Part shown: one piece after another, positions 43,971-56,230 of the stretch | How the letters are laid out: each line of letters opens with the position of its first letter | How positions within the stretch are numbered: the first letter of the stretch is position 1 | Source: Epiperipatus broadwayi | Lineage: Eukaryota; Onychophora; Udeonychophora; Euonychophora; Peripatidae | Reading direction: 5' to 3' | DNA length: 64,000 nucleotides | Assembly: GCA_028023455.1 (NCBI GenBank) | Contig: JAQFVV010013377.1 | Span: 64,001-128,000, forward strand | The notes under the pieces: model-generated | Told to the model about the DNA's origin: nothing | Database searches by the model: none | Seen by the model: only the letters and a program-made list of their open reading frames with translations | Translations under genes and position numbers: made by a program

Positions 43971-45571
43971 AAATTCTCTGTGATCATATCAGATCCAAGA
44001 ATCTATACAAACCCATTGCCATTCAGCTAGACATCTCTGAAGCATTTGATTCAGTAGATGTCAACATCCTGCTCAATTGCCTCTCAGCACTAGACATTCC
44101 TACTCAAATCATTCAGATATTGGACAATCTACTAAACAACAGATTGGTCCACATTTCCCTGAATGGTTTCTTTACAGATGGTTTTATTCCTTCAAAATCC
44201 ATACCCCAAGGATCTCCACTTAGTGGTCTCCTATTTATACTCTACTTAAACCCCCTTCTTAAACAGATTGAGGCAGAACTTCCAGGAATCTATATACCCC
44301 AGCTGAAGAAACACTGTAAAGCATTTGCTTACATGGATGATGTCCTTGTCACCTTACCCTCCCAAAAATATCTAAAACCTCTCATACAAATAATCAACAA
44401 ATTTTCCGAATCCTCCAAACTTTCCTTCAACCTCAACAAGTCATCGGCCTGGAAAATCAACACCGGCAAGAAGATATCATCGCCTTTCTCAGCAGACCCC
44501 CAAAACTTTTTGGGGTTTCCCATATACAAGTCACCGCAAGCCATGTCAATACAAATACAGAATTCCATCATTGAAGCTGCCACCAACACAGTTAAAAACC
44601 TTGCCAAGGTTTATTTATCACTGCAAGGGAAAATCTCTCTCCTCAATATCAAGGTAATGGCAAAGATTAGCTATTATCTACCCATAATTAACATGACAAA
44701 GAATTTCAATACAAAAATCAACCGAATCTGTGCACGGCTGTTGTGGAATGGTAAAACAGCGGCCATAGGAATTGAACGCATGCAGCGACATAGTAAAAAT
44801 AATGGTATGTCGTTGCATGCTACATTTTCTATATATTACCAAAAGTGCCACTCTCTGATCCACATCCTACAAAAGAAATTTCCCCAGATTGTAGCGGAAC
44901 AACCAGTCATTCCATCTGACAGACCTCCACCTTCAAAGATAAGCTGGCTAAATCAGATACTTGACTACCTTTTCGCTCACAATGGCCACTCTTCCCTAGT
45001 ATTCAGACAAAAAATCTCCATTTGGGATGCTCATGGCCTGCTATTTCCCACACAAAACTCTACCATTCCTTACCTCGGTGGTAACAATCACGTGGTCACC
45101 AGGTTTTTCAAGCATCTCAAGCTGGAGCCAAGGTTCCTGGACTTTCTCATAAAAATCAACCTATATTCACTCCAGACAAACTGGTTCCTGCACTACAGGA
45201 GATTCCTCAAGAATATAGATCCTATGTGTCACAACTGCCATAGAACCTGTGAAACCTTTGATCATATGATAAATGATTGCCCAGCATATGACAAAATCAG
45301 AACTTTCATTACTTACCATTGCCACATTTCCCTGAACAAAATCTTAAATATTAAATGCTGCTTCCTGTCCAGGGATTATGTCACCACAAGACTCTCAACC
45401 TTTCTCACTTATGTCATCTGGTTGGCCAGATGTCGCAACAAGTTTACCTTTCCTCATCCCAAGCCTGAAGACACATTCATTTCCAAGCTAAAGGAATTTC
45501 GCCATAAGGACAGAATAATCTCTTCCAGATTTTTATTTGACAACACATGGAGCCTGATTAAGCTGGATTAA
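43964..45571 (+). CDS. LINE (non-LTR) reverse transcriptase, 5'-truncated
   Basis: 535 codons without a stop. Residues 15-160 carry the central and C-terminal RT motifs: IAIQLDISEAFDSVD (motif A), KSIPQGSPLSGLLFILYLNP (motif B), AFAYMDDVLV with catalytic YxDD at 44330-44341 (motif C), and LSFNLNKSS. After the thumb, about residues 420-440 hold CHNCHRTCETFDHMINDCP, the Cys/His motif found near the C-terminus of many LINE ORF2 proteins, followed by a short tail to TAA at 45571. The endonuclease and N-terminal RT motifs are missing, so the copy is truncated, and the first Met is merely the first in-frame one. Base composition is clearly less AT-rich than its surroundings. Clade uncertain; L1/Tx1-like order is possible. 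Confidence 0.85.
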   Translation: MLKILCDHIRSKNLYKPIAIQLDISEAFDSVDVNILLNCLSALDIPTQIIQILDNLLNNRLVHISLNGFFTDGFIPSKSIPQGSPLSGLLFILYLNPLLKQIEAELPGIYIPQLKKHCKAFAYMDDVLVTLPSQKYLKPLIQIINKFSESSKLSFNLNKSSAWKINTGKKISSPFSADPQNFLGFPIYKSPQAMSIQIQNSIIEAATNTVKNLAKVYLSLQGKISLLNIKVMAKISYYLPIINMTKNFNTKINRICARLLWNGKTAAIGIERMQRHSKNNGMSLHATFSIYYQKCHSLIHILQKKFPQIVAEQPVIPSDRPPPSKISWLNQILDYLFAHNGHSSLVFRQKISIWDAHGLLFPTQNSTIPYLGGNNHVVTRFFKHLKLEPRFLDFLIKINLYSLQTNWFLHYRRFLKNIDPMCHNCHRTCETFDHMINDCPAYDKIRTFITYHCHISLNKILNIKCCFLSRDYVTTRLSTFLTYVIWLARCRNKFTFPHPKPEDTFISKLKEFRHKDRIISSRFLFDNTWSLIKLD

Positions 45572-45700
45572 CAACACCAGTAACCACATCAGAACATTTG
45601 GTTGCATGACTAACATGGATAACTATTATTTTTGATTTACAATTGTATCATTATTACATATGGTTTTTTCAATAAAATTATTTATAAATAAATAAATGGC
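45572..45700 (+). mobile_element. LINE 3' UTR and tail
   Basis: Short 3' UTR with an AATAAA at about 45671 and a closing simple repeat (aaataaataaat). Marks the 3' end of the LINE copy. Confidence 0.6.
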
Positions 45701-48270
45701 TAAAGGTAATTAGGTGAGAAAAATGAATTGTGATATAATCTAATATTTAAATTGAATTTTTAGGAAAACTAAACTTAAATTGTGATGTAATTTGCTAGAT
45801 AAATTAGGATTTTAACAAAATTAAAATTTTAAATGGGTATATTGATTGGTGGAGTTTTGGACTATATGTTTAGTGGTAGATGTTTGTGTATAGTAGAGGA
45901 TTTACATGTCATAATAGATAGAAGCATAAATATATTATTAATTAGAATTTACTTTTCTATATTTTATTTATAAGTTACTGATTATATATTGTCTTAGAAT
46001 CTTATGATTTAAAAATGATAAAGATTGTTTGTAATAGTAAATAACATTTCTAAAATTGATAATTAATACTTAATTTTTTTTTTTACTATGTTTATTATAT
46101 TCAAACATTTTATTGTTAACATTTTTATAAATAATATTTCTGGCAAGCTTCCAAAGTTGATTGTCATAGAAACACAGAGGGCATAAGGGAAGAAAGACAC
46201 AGAGTTTAAAACTTGAAAGTAAAAAAAAAGGCTCCGAGGAAGAAGATAAAAAAACTTAAAGGAATCAATAACTCTCTAAGAGTATTATATAAGAAACATC
46301 ATGAGGATTCTCAGAATACACCTATGAAGAATTTTTTTTGTTATTATACTATTGGAAGGATATAAAATGAGGAAATAAACAACCCCCCAGAGGGATACCA
46401 GCCTTCAATTTTCTGCCAAGGCAATGGTCCATTTTCACCACTTCAAAATGCCTGGAGGACATGTAAATTAAATTATTATGATTTATTTTAAAATATAACT
46501 AAAGCTGATTAATATTAAAATGGCAAAATTGTGTAAAATAAAGCCAGTTCAAATTTTTTCATTAGACGCTAAAACCAAATGCTTAATATTAAATTCTAAT
46601 CATCTTCTATCAATCTTCTGCAAATTAAAATTTAAAATAAAAAAATTTATCTACTTAATTTATATCAAGAAGATAATTTTCTACTGTATAACTTTGCTAT
46701 TCACGTATATATAGTAAAATAATGTCAATGCATGCAAATGTCATTTTTAACGCCCGTCACGGAATTCTAGGATTAAAAAAAACCTCTTATCATTCTTAAC
46801 AAATTATTCTTTAACAATGGATAGACTTTTTTTTTATGTTATAATTTACCGTTGTTTTTAAAACTAATATGTATGTTTCTTTCAACTTTCAATTTTTTAA
46901 AAAAAAACTTAACATGTAATAATGGGATATTGACAAATAATTTTTTTTTGATTACAATAGATGTATAAACAATTTTTTTGTTGTTGTTTTGTGTTCTTTT
47001 AAAAAAAAAAAAATATCATTAGAGTATGATAATTTATTATTTTGTATGATTTAGAAATTATATAATAGGTGATTCTAGATATTCAGATGTGTGCATGATG
47101 CTATAAATTATTATTTTAAAGATGTCGTATTTATTATGCAATTTAGTTAATGAGGTATATTCAAAGAAAATAAAGAATTAAAACCTTATCTGTTATAAGT
47201 TATAAGTTCGGTATATAGGAAGTATATTGAATGTGAATTGAAGGTAGAAATAGTCAAGGGACAATTAGATTATGTAGATTAAGTTTGGAGATATTTGTTA
47301 ATCCCTAAGCATATAGGTATAAGTGTTTGGTTATTATTTTTCCCTGCCTTTATTTATTTTGTATAGTTACTGTTAGATGACTTACACCGATTGTAACAGA
47401 TAAATGTTATATAATTTTTTATAATATGTAAAAGATGATTGATTTGTGGCATCATACATGTTTATAAATAATCTAATAAAATATATTTCATGAATACATT
47501 ATGTTTACAATATAATCAAATGCACATATTCGAAGATATATATGATTAACATATTAAATAGTAGTCAATTTTGATTTTACTTTAGAAGAGATGTAATTGG
47601 TTATCAAGGTGCATAAATAATATTTTTTTTATTATAATTATTTCTTTTGTCTTTTATTTTTTTTATTATTTTAATAAATATTTTAATGAATTAAAAGTCC
47701 AAATGAATTGTTTGACTAGTTACATTTGATTCTCTATTTCCACACACACACACATACATATAGTTAACATAGCATAGCCCTAAAATATATATATTTGCCA
47801 GTAGAAGTCAATTTATTTAATTTGTCTATTGGTAATAAATCTTAGTATTACAATGCTAATAATATATTTTACTTTGCTTGGAATAGGTGGTGATTTGGAT
47901 AAAAAGATACCCAATCCTCATCATTGTCTATACCATAATAAATGTAATAATTGTCAATTTTGCAACAGTTTTAGTATTGAATAGATGCTCTGAACATACT
48001 TAAATTAATCTTATAGTATTATTGTTTATAGATGTTTTTATCATCCTTGTTGGCCTCATATATAAAGACCATATCCTATAATCTCAACTGAGCTAGGCCA
48101 TGGAGTGGTTGCAATGTAAAACCTTTTAAATAAGTTTAAATATAATTTATAATTATAAATTTTATTCTATTTTGCATAGATTTGGCGCCTGGGCAATTAT
48201 AAATATAATAAAGTAATAAGTGAAGAAGATGGAGGTTATAGGTGAGGGTTAATATATATATATATATATA
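45701..48270. other. AT-rich non-coding DNA
   Basis: No gene. 46140-46450 is less AT-rich but matches nothing known. Around 47885-47980 a short plus frame contains a Cys/His cluster (PHHCLYHNKCNNCQFC) before a stop; it may be a scrap of a retroelement. TA run at 48251-48270. Confidence 0.5.
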
Positions 48271-48867
48271 ATTGAAATAATATTTTTAACGGTTTATAAA
48301 CAATTACAAACAATCTTAATATCCGCAGAAATACTTTTGGTTACTTTCTAACCTGCCTCAACTGCCATTAAATTCAAATTCCATGAATCTCGTATTTTAA
48401 TGTTAGAAGCTTGTCGATTTATTAAATGCGTTTTATTCCCGTTTATAAAAATTGCCTCTTTAATTTTTCTTTTACTATGATTTCTCTCTTCATGAAGAAT
48501 TTTCACATTTTCAAAATTAAATTTAAATTTATATTTACATGTTTTTTCGTGATCAAAGAAAAAACATGTAAATATGAATTTAAATTTAATTTTGAAAATG
48601 TGAAAATTCTTCATGAAGAGGGAAACCATAGTAAATGAAAAATTAAAGAGAAAATTTTTATAAACAGGAATAAAATGCATTTAATAAATCGACAAGCTTC
48701 TAACATTAAAATACGAGATTCGTGGAATTTGAATTGATGATGTTTGCTTCCGCTTTTGGTTTTTGAATTTAATGGCAGTTGAGGCAGGTTAGAAAGTAAC
48801 CGAAAGTACTTCTGTGGATTTTGATTGTTTGTAATTGTTTATAGACCATTAAATATATTATTTCAAT
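48271..48867. mobile_element. Penelope-like family 3: inverted pair of 3' ends
   Basis: A palindrome of about 0.6 kb centred near 48557. The left arm encodes, on the minus strand, the endonuclease end FFFDHEKTCKYKFKFNFENV, then HSKRKIKEAIFINGNK and LINRQAS (48680-48348). The right arm encodes the same on the plus strand with several stops. The right arm has about 38 bp (around 48737-48770, bounded by a gaattt repeat) that the left lacks, consistent with slippage deletion in the left. Outer ends ttgaaataatat and its mirror are non-coding terminal sequence. No RT. Confidence 0.75.
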
Positions 48868-48988
48868 TATAATTACAATATTGTTTTTAATTAAAGGATA
48901 TTTTATTTATTTTACACACACACACATATATATATATATATGAATAGGTATTAAATTTATATTAATTGTATGTTTAAATGTTGTAGCT

Positions 48989-49013
48989 CTGATGACTGCT
49001 GGACAGTTGAAAC
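48989..49013 (+). ncRNA. Hammerhead-like core near Penelope family 3
   Basis: CTGATGA, then ACTG...CAGT-type short stem with a CTGGA loop, then TGAAAC. The arrangement recalls a minimal hammerhead core with one extra base on the 3' side of stem II. It lies about 120 bp beyond the family 3 palindrome and is followed by an A-rich stretch with AATAAA. Stems I and III not established, so this is tentative. Confidence 0.3.
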
Positions 49014-52000
49014 TGTAAGAAAAGAAATAAAATAAATCTTATATTAACTGCATTGTACAGTGTAAATTAAGGAGTATATGGTGTATTATAGTATATAAAT
49101 TATTAAGTCATGTTTTTTATTATTATTTTAAAAAAATGAATGTAATAAGTAAAATTAGATTTTTGTTTTGTTTTGAAAAATAACTACACTTTTAAAAAAA
49201 GCTAAAGGTAATAATAAATATTACGATATGGTTTTAAAAGTTATTTTTAAGTGTTTGGTAGATGTAAATAAATATGAAAATTAACTAGGAATTAAATAAT
49301 ATAATAAATTGTTGTTTATTTTTAACTTTGATTCTGAATTGTTGGTTAGGGATGTAAATAAGCTAGCAGAGCATTGTTTAGTTAACCAATCAAGGGAGTA
49401 ATTTATTCAGGTATAAAAATCAGTGCATAATTATTTTTGGGGTAATACTACAACTACTACTCCTTCTATTAACTAAGTGTGCTGTATTAAACAACTTAAC
49501 TTCTATTAGTTTGCAGTATAAAGATTAAGAGTATCATTAATAGTCAATTATATTAATTTCCACTTCCAAGAAAGTACAGTAATTTATTATAAGATTGTAT
49601 AATACAGAGATGCCATGCTAAAAGCTAAATAATTCCTTATTGTCCGATATATTAAGCTTGATCTTAACATCACATTAAACATGAATAGATCACCACTATA
49701 TTTAAATTTATATAAAAAATGTCAAAATTATTATGTTTCCATTAGGCATATAATTTTGCTTATATTAATTAATAATGGTAATTTTATATTGAGATTAGCA
49801 AATTGGATGTCACATGGGAGGTTTAAAGGAAATTTGCCAGAAATTAAAAGTAAAAAAAAAATCCTTTATTCAGAAGTCTGATTTTAAAATTAAGACTAAA
49901 GAAATAAGATAGTAACATTTGAAAAAAACCTTTAACTTGATAAAAGTAATTATTTTGGAAATGCAGAAATGTTTCTTTATGAAGAAATATTTAATAATCT
50001 ATTTTAAAAATATTGTAATAATTTTAAAGATGTAAAGACCAAGACCATTATCGAAACATTTCATATTTTATTAAAAGGAATTTTTTAAAATAGGTTACAA
50101 AATTATCCTATTATTAATTCATGTATGCTGGTCATACAAAAGATGTTAAAAAATTATTTATGGAAATATTTAAATATGTAGTAAGTGTCGAGGAACACTG
50201 AATTAGTGTTATCGTTCCAGGGACACTATAAACCATCATGGGATTTGAATGAAATTAACACAACTTTAAAATTATTTTATTATATGATATTGAAAAGTAC
50301 TTTCAATAATTATGTTAAATTAATGGGAACCATGAACTATTATTTTATAAACTTTTAGGATCAGATTCATGGTTCTTTATGAAGCAATCTGGATCCTTAC
50401 CTTATTTTATTTTTTTGAAAATTGTCATTCATTTTGTTTTAAAAGTGGAACCAACAGAGCATGCATGATTATGGCATCATTAGAAGTTTCATCAACAAGT
50501 GCTGGGAAGGTAAAATACCCAAGAGGGAAAAAAGACATTTTTCTTTAATGAACTATGGACAAAATTGTGTTTTCATAAATATGATTTTTGAATTATTCTT
50601 TACTAATTTTAATGTTAATGCTTATTCATAGGTTAGAGATAGGAAAGGAACATAAAAATATTAAACTACTTACTAACATAGTGCTTAGATTCTTATAAAA
50701 AAATATTTAATCATTTTAAAAAGACTTAATGTTTTAAGTGTGATAATAATGAATGAAAGATATACTATATAATGTTTTATTTAGTTTGTGGACCAGAAAA
50801 CGTCATTTAAGTGGTCAACCAGTAGAAAGATCACTTATGGTAATAATTATAAAATATGTATTTTTTTATTTTAGATGGTCAAATTATTATTATTTTTTGT
50901 GTGGATGTGTAAAAACGTATAAATACACGATGCATACACAAAGCTTATAGGAGTTTATTTATTTAAAAAATATGCATACTTTTATCTTATATTATAAATA
51001 TATTCTAATGTAATGGGAATATAATTGTATGATTCTATCATGATTGAACATAATGCTTATTTTAAGTGGTTAATATATTAAAGTATTATGTCAATACTAA
51101 TTATTTATATTTTGGTTTAAGAGTTATTAAAGAAAGGAAGCAATCTTTTTTTACTAAGCAGTTAGGTCATTATTTATATGCAAATTTATTTATTGTTGTA
51201 AAGATGTGTAAGAATTTTAGCGATGTAGAGTGATAAATCTCTAAAGAAGTTATAATGATAGTGACATGAAAGTAAATTAAATGAAACCAAGATGATGTTT
51301 TATCTAGGATTAATTAATATGGGAACTAATATAATTGATGATGATGATTATGCAAGTATAGATAACAGCTCTATATCTTGTATATTTTCCATGGCAGTAT
51401 TTTCTTCGTGCTGAAGTTAAATGTTCCATAGAGCTGAATAAATAGCCTGGACATTATATTTTGTGGTGGAGATTATTAGACAAATAAGTCATACCTCATT
51501 TTTATACACTGTTACCATGATGATTATATAATAGATGTACTAGTAGGATAGATTATTTTATTTTGTATGCCTATGCATCTGTTCGCAATCAAAATTTGTA
51601 GTATTACATCATATATGATTGTATTTAGAATAAGAAACGATAAATAATTTTGGAGGTGTGGATCGTATTGAAAAGAATAAGATAAGTTGTCTTACTTGAA
51701 GTAAAAATAGAGATGAATACAAAGATTATAGGAATAAGTTTATCAGGAAAAGAATCATAAAAATTTTCATATTTGAAATTGATTATTTTTTTATAAAGAT
51801 GTGTAAGTGATAATTAAAGTGAGTTTGTAAAAATATTGAATAACTGTTAAGTATTTTAAAACTTACATATAACCCCATATTTTTGACAAGTAATATGATA
51901 AAACTGAATCGTGTTAAAGTGATACAGATAATTATAGTTTTTTGTAAAGGTTATTCTGTAACAATGATATACACCAACACATACATTTTATCTGATATTA

Positions 52001-52734
52001 AAGTAATATTAAATCAGTAGTATAAATAGACAGCTATGATGTTAATTAAATTTATTCATATTATTAAGTTGGGAATAACTACATGATATGTTAAATTATT
52101 TCAAAAGAACTAAGTACAAGTTAGTAGATGAATATTAAACTGGTTATTTTTTTCATTTTGTATCTTGAGTTTACCAAATTAATGTACATGTAACAGAAAT
52201 AAATTATATTAATATTTTAATAAGAGATATGTAATTTTTAAAAAAAATGTTCCATAACTTTTTTTTTTATAGTTTATTTCTGAAAAATATACAAAGTATC
52301 ATGATGTAAAGTTCATTAGTAATGTAAATAATGTACATAAGTTTATTGTTGAAGTTATTAATAAAATTTGTTAAACTTGTTTTATAAATCTTAGTGTTGA
52401 CTCAATTTCTCCACATCACAGATACATAATCACAGATAATTTGAATTTTAAATATAATATTTTCACAACATAAATAAGATTATTATTTAAGAGTTATAAC
52501 ATTATCTTGATATGATTTCTTCAAGAAACTTCATTTGTCATATTATTATGGTCATAGAATAATAACAAGATATTTACACAGAATTATATTATTATTGGTT
52601 GCCACATATTCTCAGATTATAAGAGTATACCACATATTTCTATGATGCCATGTGAATAATAAGAAAATTATATTATATTACCTATTATTATTATTCATAA
52701 TTAGTGTTATAATGGGAAAATAGATAAGATTAAA
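49014..52734. other. AT-rich non-coding DNA
   Basis: No gene recognised. A short hairpin is at 50184-50227. Weak Penelope-like resemblance (KKCQNYY near 49710, against KMCQNYY in the family 2 N-terminal region) hints that part of 49680-50550 is a very old retroelement, but motifs of RT are not visible. Confidence 0.5.
50184..50227. other. Imperfect hairpin
   Basis: agtgtc pairs with gacact, ggaac with gttcc, and acact with agtgt, giving a nested stem over 44 bases. Function unknown; could be chance. Confidence 0.4.
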
Positions 52735-52922
52735 TTATTATTATTATTAGCAGCAGCAGTAGCAGTAACAGTAGCAGTAGCACTAGCAGAAGCAGCAGCA
52801 GCAGAAGCAGTGGCAGCGGTGGTAGCGGTAGAGGCAGTAGCGGTAGTGGCAGTAGCAGTAGTAGCAGTAGCGGTAGTAGCAGTAGCGGTAGTAGTAGTAG
52901 CGGTAGCAGTAGCAGCAGCAGC

Positions 52923-52959
<37 letters not shown>
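52735..52959. repeat. Degenerate trinucleotide repeat (ATT, GCA, GTA/GTAGCG)
   Basis: A mosaic run: ATT units, then AGC/GCA units, a middle part of mixed gtagcagtagcggta units, and a pure AGT run at the end. It reads open in several frames (poly-Val/Ala one way, poly-Tyr/Cys the other) purely because of the repeat; not a gene. Confidence 0.9.
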
Positions 52960-52999
52960 AATAAGCATTTATTTTTATATGATGCTATGTGTACAATTG

Positions 53000-53390
53000 T
53001 ATTACATTCAAAGATCAGCCTTTCAAGCTAATTGTGCAAAACATCTTTTGAGAGTGTTAAATAATAAATGAATACTTCTCTCTACAATACAAGATATAGT
53101 ATTAATGCAGGAATAAAAGGAATCCTCTTATTCCTACGACTCAAATTCTTTCACCGACATTATTCATTCAAACATCGTAAATAGTAATTTAAAATGAGAA
53201 TTCTACTCTCACGCTTTCCTCTACAGTACTTCAGATTTGCTCATATAAAAGAATTTGAGTTGTAGGAATAAGAGGATTTCTTTTATTCCTGCATAAATAC
53301 TATATCTTGTATTGTAGAGAGAAGTATTCATTTATTATTTAACACTCAAAACACGCATGCACAATTAGCTTGAAAGGCTAATCTTTGAAT

Positions 53391-53395
<5 letters not shown>
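53000..53395. mobile_element. Small palindromic element (MITE-like)
   Basis: Arms of about 145 bp: ttcaaagatcagcctttcaa at about 53008 pairs with ttgaaaggctaatctttgaa ending near 53390, continuing through gaatacttctctctacaata and ggaataaaaggaatcctctt. The central 100 bp is unpaired. It lies between two trinucleotide repeat tracts; trinucleotide ATT runs at one edge and near the other hint at insertion into such a repeat. No coding capacity. Confidence 0.75.
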
Positions 53396-53454
<59 letters not shown>

Positions 53455-53462
53455 TTATTAGT
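53391..53462. repeat. (ATT)n and (ATTT)n microsatellite
   Basis: About sixteen ATT units followed by a few TTTA units. Confidence 0.95.
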
Positions 53463-53966
53463 ATTAGTCATATGTATTTGAGAATAATATTAAATCCCTT
53501 ATCATGCTTAATTACAGATATTGCAATTGCTTATAATTATTTTAAAAGAACCTGAGATTATTTGAGCTAAATTATTTAGTTAAAGAGATGAAGATTGTTT
53601 TATTGGGATAATTTTAATTAATTAAGTAGTTATTGAAGACATACTAATGCTATAGATTTAGTGTTTAAGATAATAAGGGGGAAGACAGTATTCTTATGCC
53701 ATTGAGGTAGTATCCTATGGGATATTGGCTCAATGTATTTGTCATGCCACTTGTAAACTAATTTGATGGTCTCATGATTTTTATTAGATATTTATTTATT
53801 TAATTTATGAAACCTAACCATATTAATATTTATTAATTAGAGCTAGTTTAATAATATACAGTATTGGAGAATATACTTTTTATTGATTAGATACATCTTA
53901 GATGAGTATAATTATTTATCTGAGCTAGACTAAATTAGTATTACATATTTCCTCTAAAGTGAGGGT

Positions 53967-53969
<3 letters not shown>
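53463..53969. other. AT-rich non-coding DNA
   Basis: Nothing recognised. Confidence 0.6.

Positions 53970-54031
<62 letters not shown>
53970..54031. repeat. (TA)n microsatellite
   Basis: About 31 TA units. Confidence 0.95.
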
Positions 54032-54034
<3 letters not shown>

Positions 54035-54099
54035 AATTTATAAATAAATATTTAAAAATACAGTATTTAAAAGCTTATAAAAAATATATATGTATAACA

Positions 54100-54300
54100 G
54101 TCACTTAGGAGCGGTTTCAACTAACTTGTAGCTTTGTCAACTATCACGTTTAAAATGTCAGCTTTCCCATTATTCAATGATGTCAACTTTCCCATAATTC
54201 TGTGATCTTAATGTTTGCTGCTTGCCTATTAACCAAATATTGCTTGTATTTACATATTAACATCGCCTCATTAATTTTCCTTTTATTATTATTTCTTCCA
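54100..54300 (-). pseudogene. Penelope-like endonuclease tail and 3' end (family 5 or diverged family 1)
   Basis: On the minus strand from 54300 the frame reads GRNNNKRKINEAMLICKYKQ, then YLVNRQAANIKITELW, unmistakably the end of the GIY-YIG domain seen in families 1-3 (KRKIKEA, NRQ.AN). It is followed by about 90 bp of terminal sequence containing two diverged copies of aaagctgacat. Everything upstream is missing. Confidence 0.65.
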
Positions 54301-54704
54301 GTTTAATTTGCGTATATTATTTGAAGAAATACAGACATCGATTTATATTATATATATCAGTATAGTTTAAAATAGATTTAAATGTAATAATAGTATGAAA
54401 TGTTTAAATGTTAGTATAAAATATTAAAAATTATATTTAAAATTATATAGCAATTAATTTTTTTTAATTCAAGAGAAATTAAATCATATAAATTATGTTA
54501 AAACTATCTCAATAAATAATAAAAAATATATGGAATATGATTGTAAAATAACTCAACTATACTAATGTTAAAATAGATTTTAAATAATTACATTAATAAT
54601 ACAGTTATACAAATATTAAGCCTGTTTCAAGATGTAAAATTCAAAAGTAATGGAGAAATCCAAGCAAGTTAATAATTGCAATGTTTGGAACTTTTTATAA
54701 TTTT
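54301..54704. other. AT-rich non-coding DNA
   Basis: Nothing recognised. Confidence 0.6.
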
Positions 54705-54798
54705 GTCAACTGTTGGTGGCCTAGTGGTTAGCATAGCTTCCTTCTAAGCAGCTGGCCCAGGTTCACTTCCCAGTCAACACTTTCACATATAAAATGAG
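54705..54798 (+). mobile_element. tRNA-like SINE head or tRNA pseudogene
   Basis: A perfect A box (TGGCCTAGTGG, 54717-54727) and a B box (GGTTCACTTCC, 54760-54770) at tRNA spacing. The acceptor ends (gttggtg and gtcaac) pair partly, and the anticodon loop region reads CTTCTAA, but the T stem is mismatched, so it is not a working tRNA. It begins gtcaactgttgg, close to the gtcaagtgttgt start of the SINE at 59344, and I read it as a diverged member of that SINE group. Confidence 0.6.
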
Positions 54799-56087
54799 AT
54801 CTGAAAAGTTTTAAAAATACGTGATTATCAGAGGTACTAAAAACAAAAAGTCAAAAATAATAAAATTAGTCAGTTTGGATTTATCTTTTACTCAAGCTGC
54901 ATTGAACTAATATTGGGCTGACCAAGTTGAAAAAAAAAACAACTGCCAGAAATCTAATGCAAACACTTTCTAAATTTGACCAAAATGTTTACAAAATAAC
55001 TCTACTAATTCAATTGTTATTAATTTTCCTTTTTTCTGATCCAACATAATATCAAGTGAAATAAAAATACACATAGAATAGGATTGTTTTAAAAATAACA
55101 TTTAGCTTTATTACTGCCAAGGATGCTTTCCATATATTTTTGCTATATAGTGTTCAATGCAAAATGATAAGAGATGTAGAAATCTCAAATTTCAAAGAGA
55201 AGAGATTGATAAAAGACATTATAGCCAATTGAAAAGAAATGTGATTATAAAATTGTAAATACCAAAACAAAAATAAGGCATTGTAACCATTAAAAAGTGT
55301 GTTAACATGTTAGAGAAATAACAGAGAAATAACCAAATCAATAAACATTCATTGCAGTAAAATAATTATATAGCTAGCTGAAACCCTTAAGGTTTAAAAT
55401 TATAAAATAAGTAAATTTAATATTCATCCCAGTTTTCAAAAATATTGTTAATTGTAAAAATATTCCCATCAATATAATTTGAATAACAATGGGTTTTATA
55501 TTGGGTTGAGCGGTTGTAGTGCTACTGTCATTAGCAGCAGCTAATTGATTGAATTTTTTTTTTACACTGCATAAAAACTATATGCATAATGTTAACAGAA
55601 ATCCAAGCATTCAATGCTGTTTGAATTCCTCTTTAAAATGGCATATCTCAAGTTGAAATTGGATAAAATGTGATATTTTTATTAATATTTCTATTAATAG
55701 GTTCATTTAATATTTTTATTTTCTGATCAGTTCACTAGTTTGCACAAAGAAGACAAAGGTAAAAATTTTTAATTGGCCAGACTTGTTACTAAAATGGATT
55801 AAAAATGTGCTGATAATTCACATTTCATGGCTTTCATCCCAATAAAAATGTAATCAAAATATTGAGTCATAAGTATACAATTTTTATTTTTTAATTATTT
55901 GAATAGTATTTTTAATTTTTATTAATTATTTGATAAATGATATAATTTATTCATGTGTTTGTGTTTATATTGCTGTGACTGTGTAGTATATAAATTAGAT
56001 AATATTAAACCATTTATGCTCTTTATTATACAATGTATAAATTTGTTTTCAAATATAACAAAAATAGTTTATAAATAAATCAATTAT
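54799..56087. other. AT-rich non-coding DNA
   Basis: Nothing recognised. Confidence 0.6.
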
Positions 56088-56230
56088 TTTATATAGTGTG
56101 ATGTTAATAAACTGTAATAGTTAAACAGCACTAAGCTGTTGCACATGCGCTTTGCAGATTTTAACTTCAAATGACTGAATACTAACACTTCAAACATATG
56201 ATAAAGTCTTTGGGAAAAGATAGTAATTTT
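56088..56230 (+). repeat. Single partial arm of palindromic family 3
   Basis: attttatatagtgtgatgtt, then gcacatgcgctttgcagatt and gataaagtctttgggaaaag follow in the same order as in the left arm of the element at 28423. Only one orientation is present. Confidence 0.75.

Noticed and set aside
52783-53031. Open frames of 61 and 73 codons over the trinucleotide repeat
   Set aside because: Homopolymer-like Val/Ala and Tyr/Cys translations come from the repeat itself; no start context or other support.
53391-53462. CRISPR-like or satellite array
   Set aside because: Simple microsatellite without spacers; the window is eukaryotic.
54712-54780. Functional tRNA-Arg gene
   Set aside because: The A and B boxes are good but the T stem is mismatched and the acceptor stem is imperfect; the 5' start matches the SINE family.
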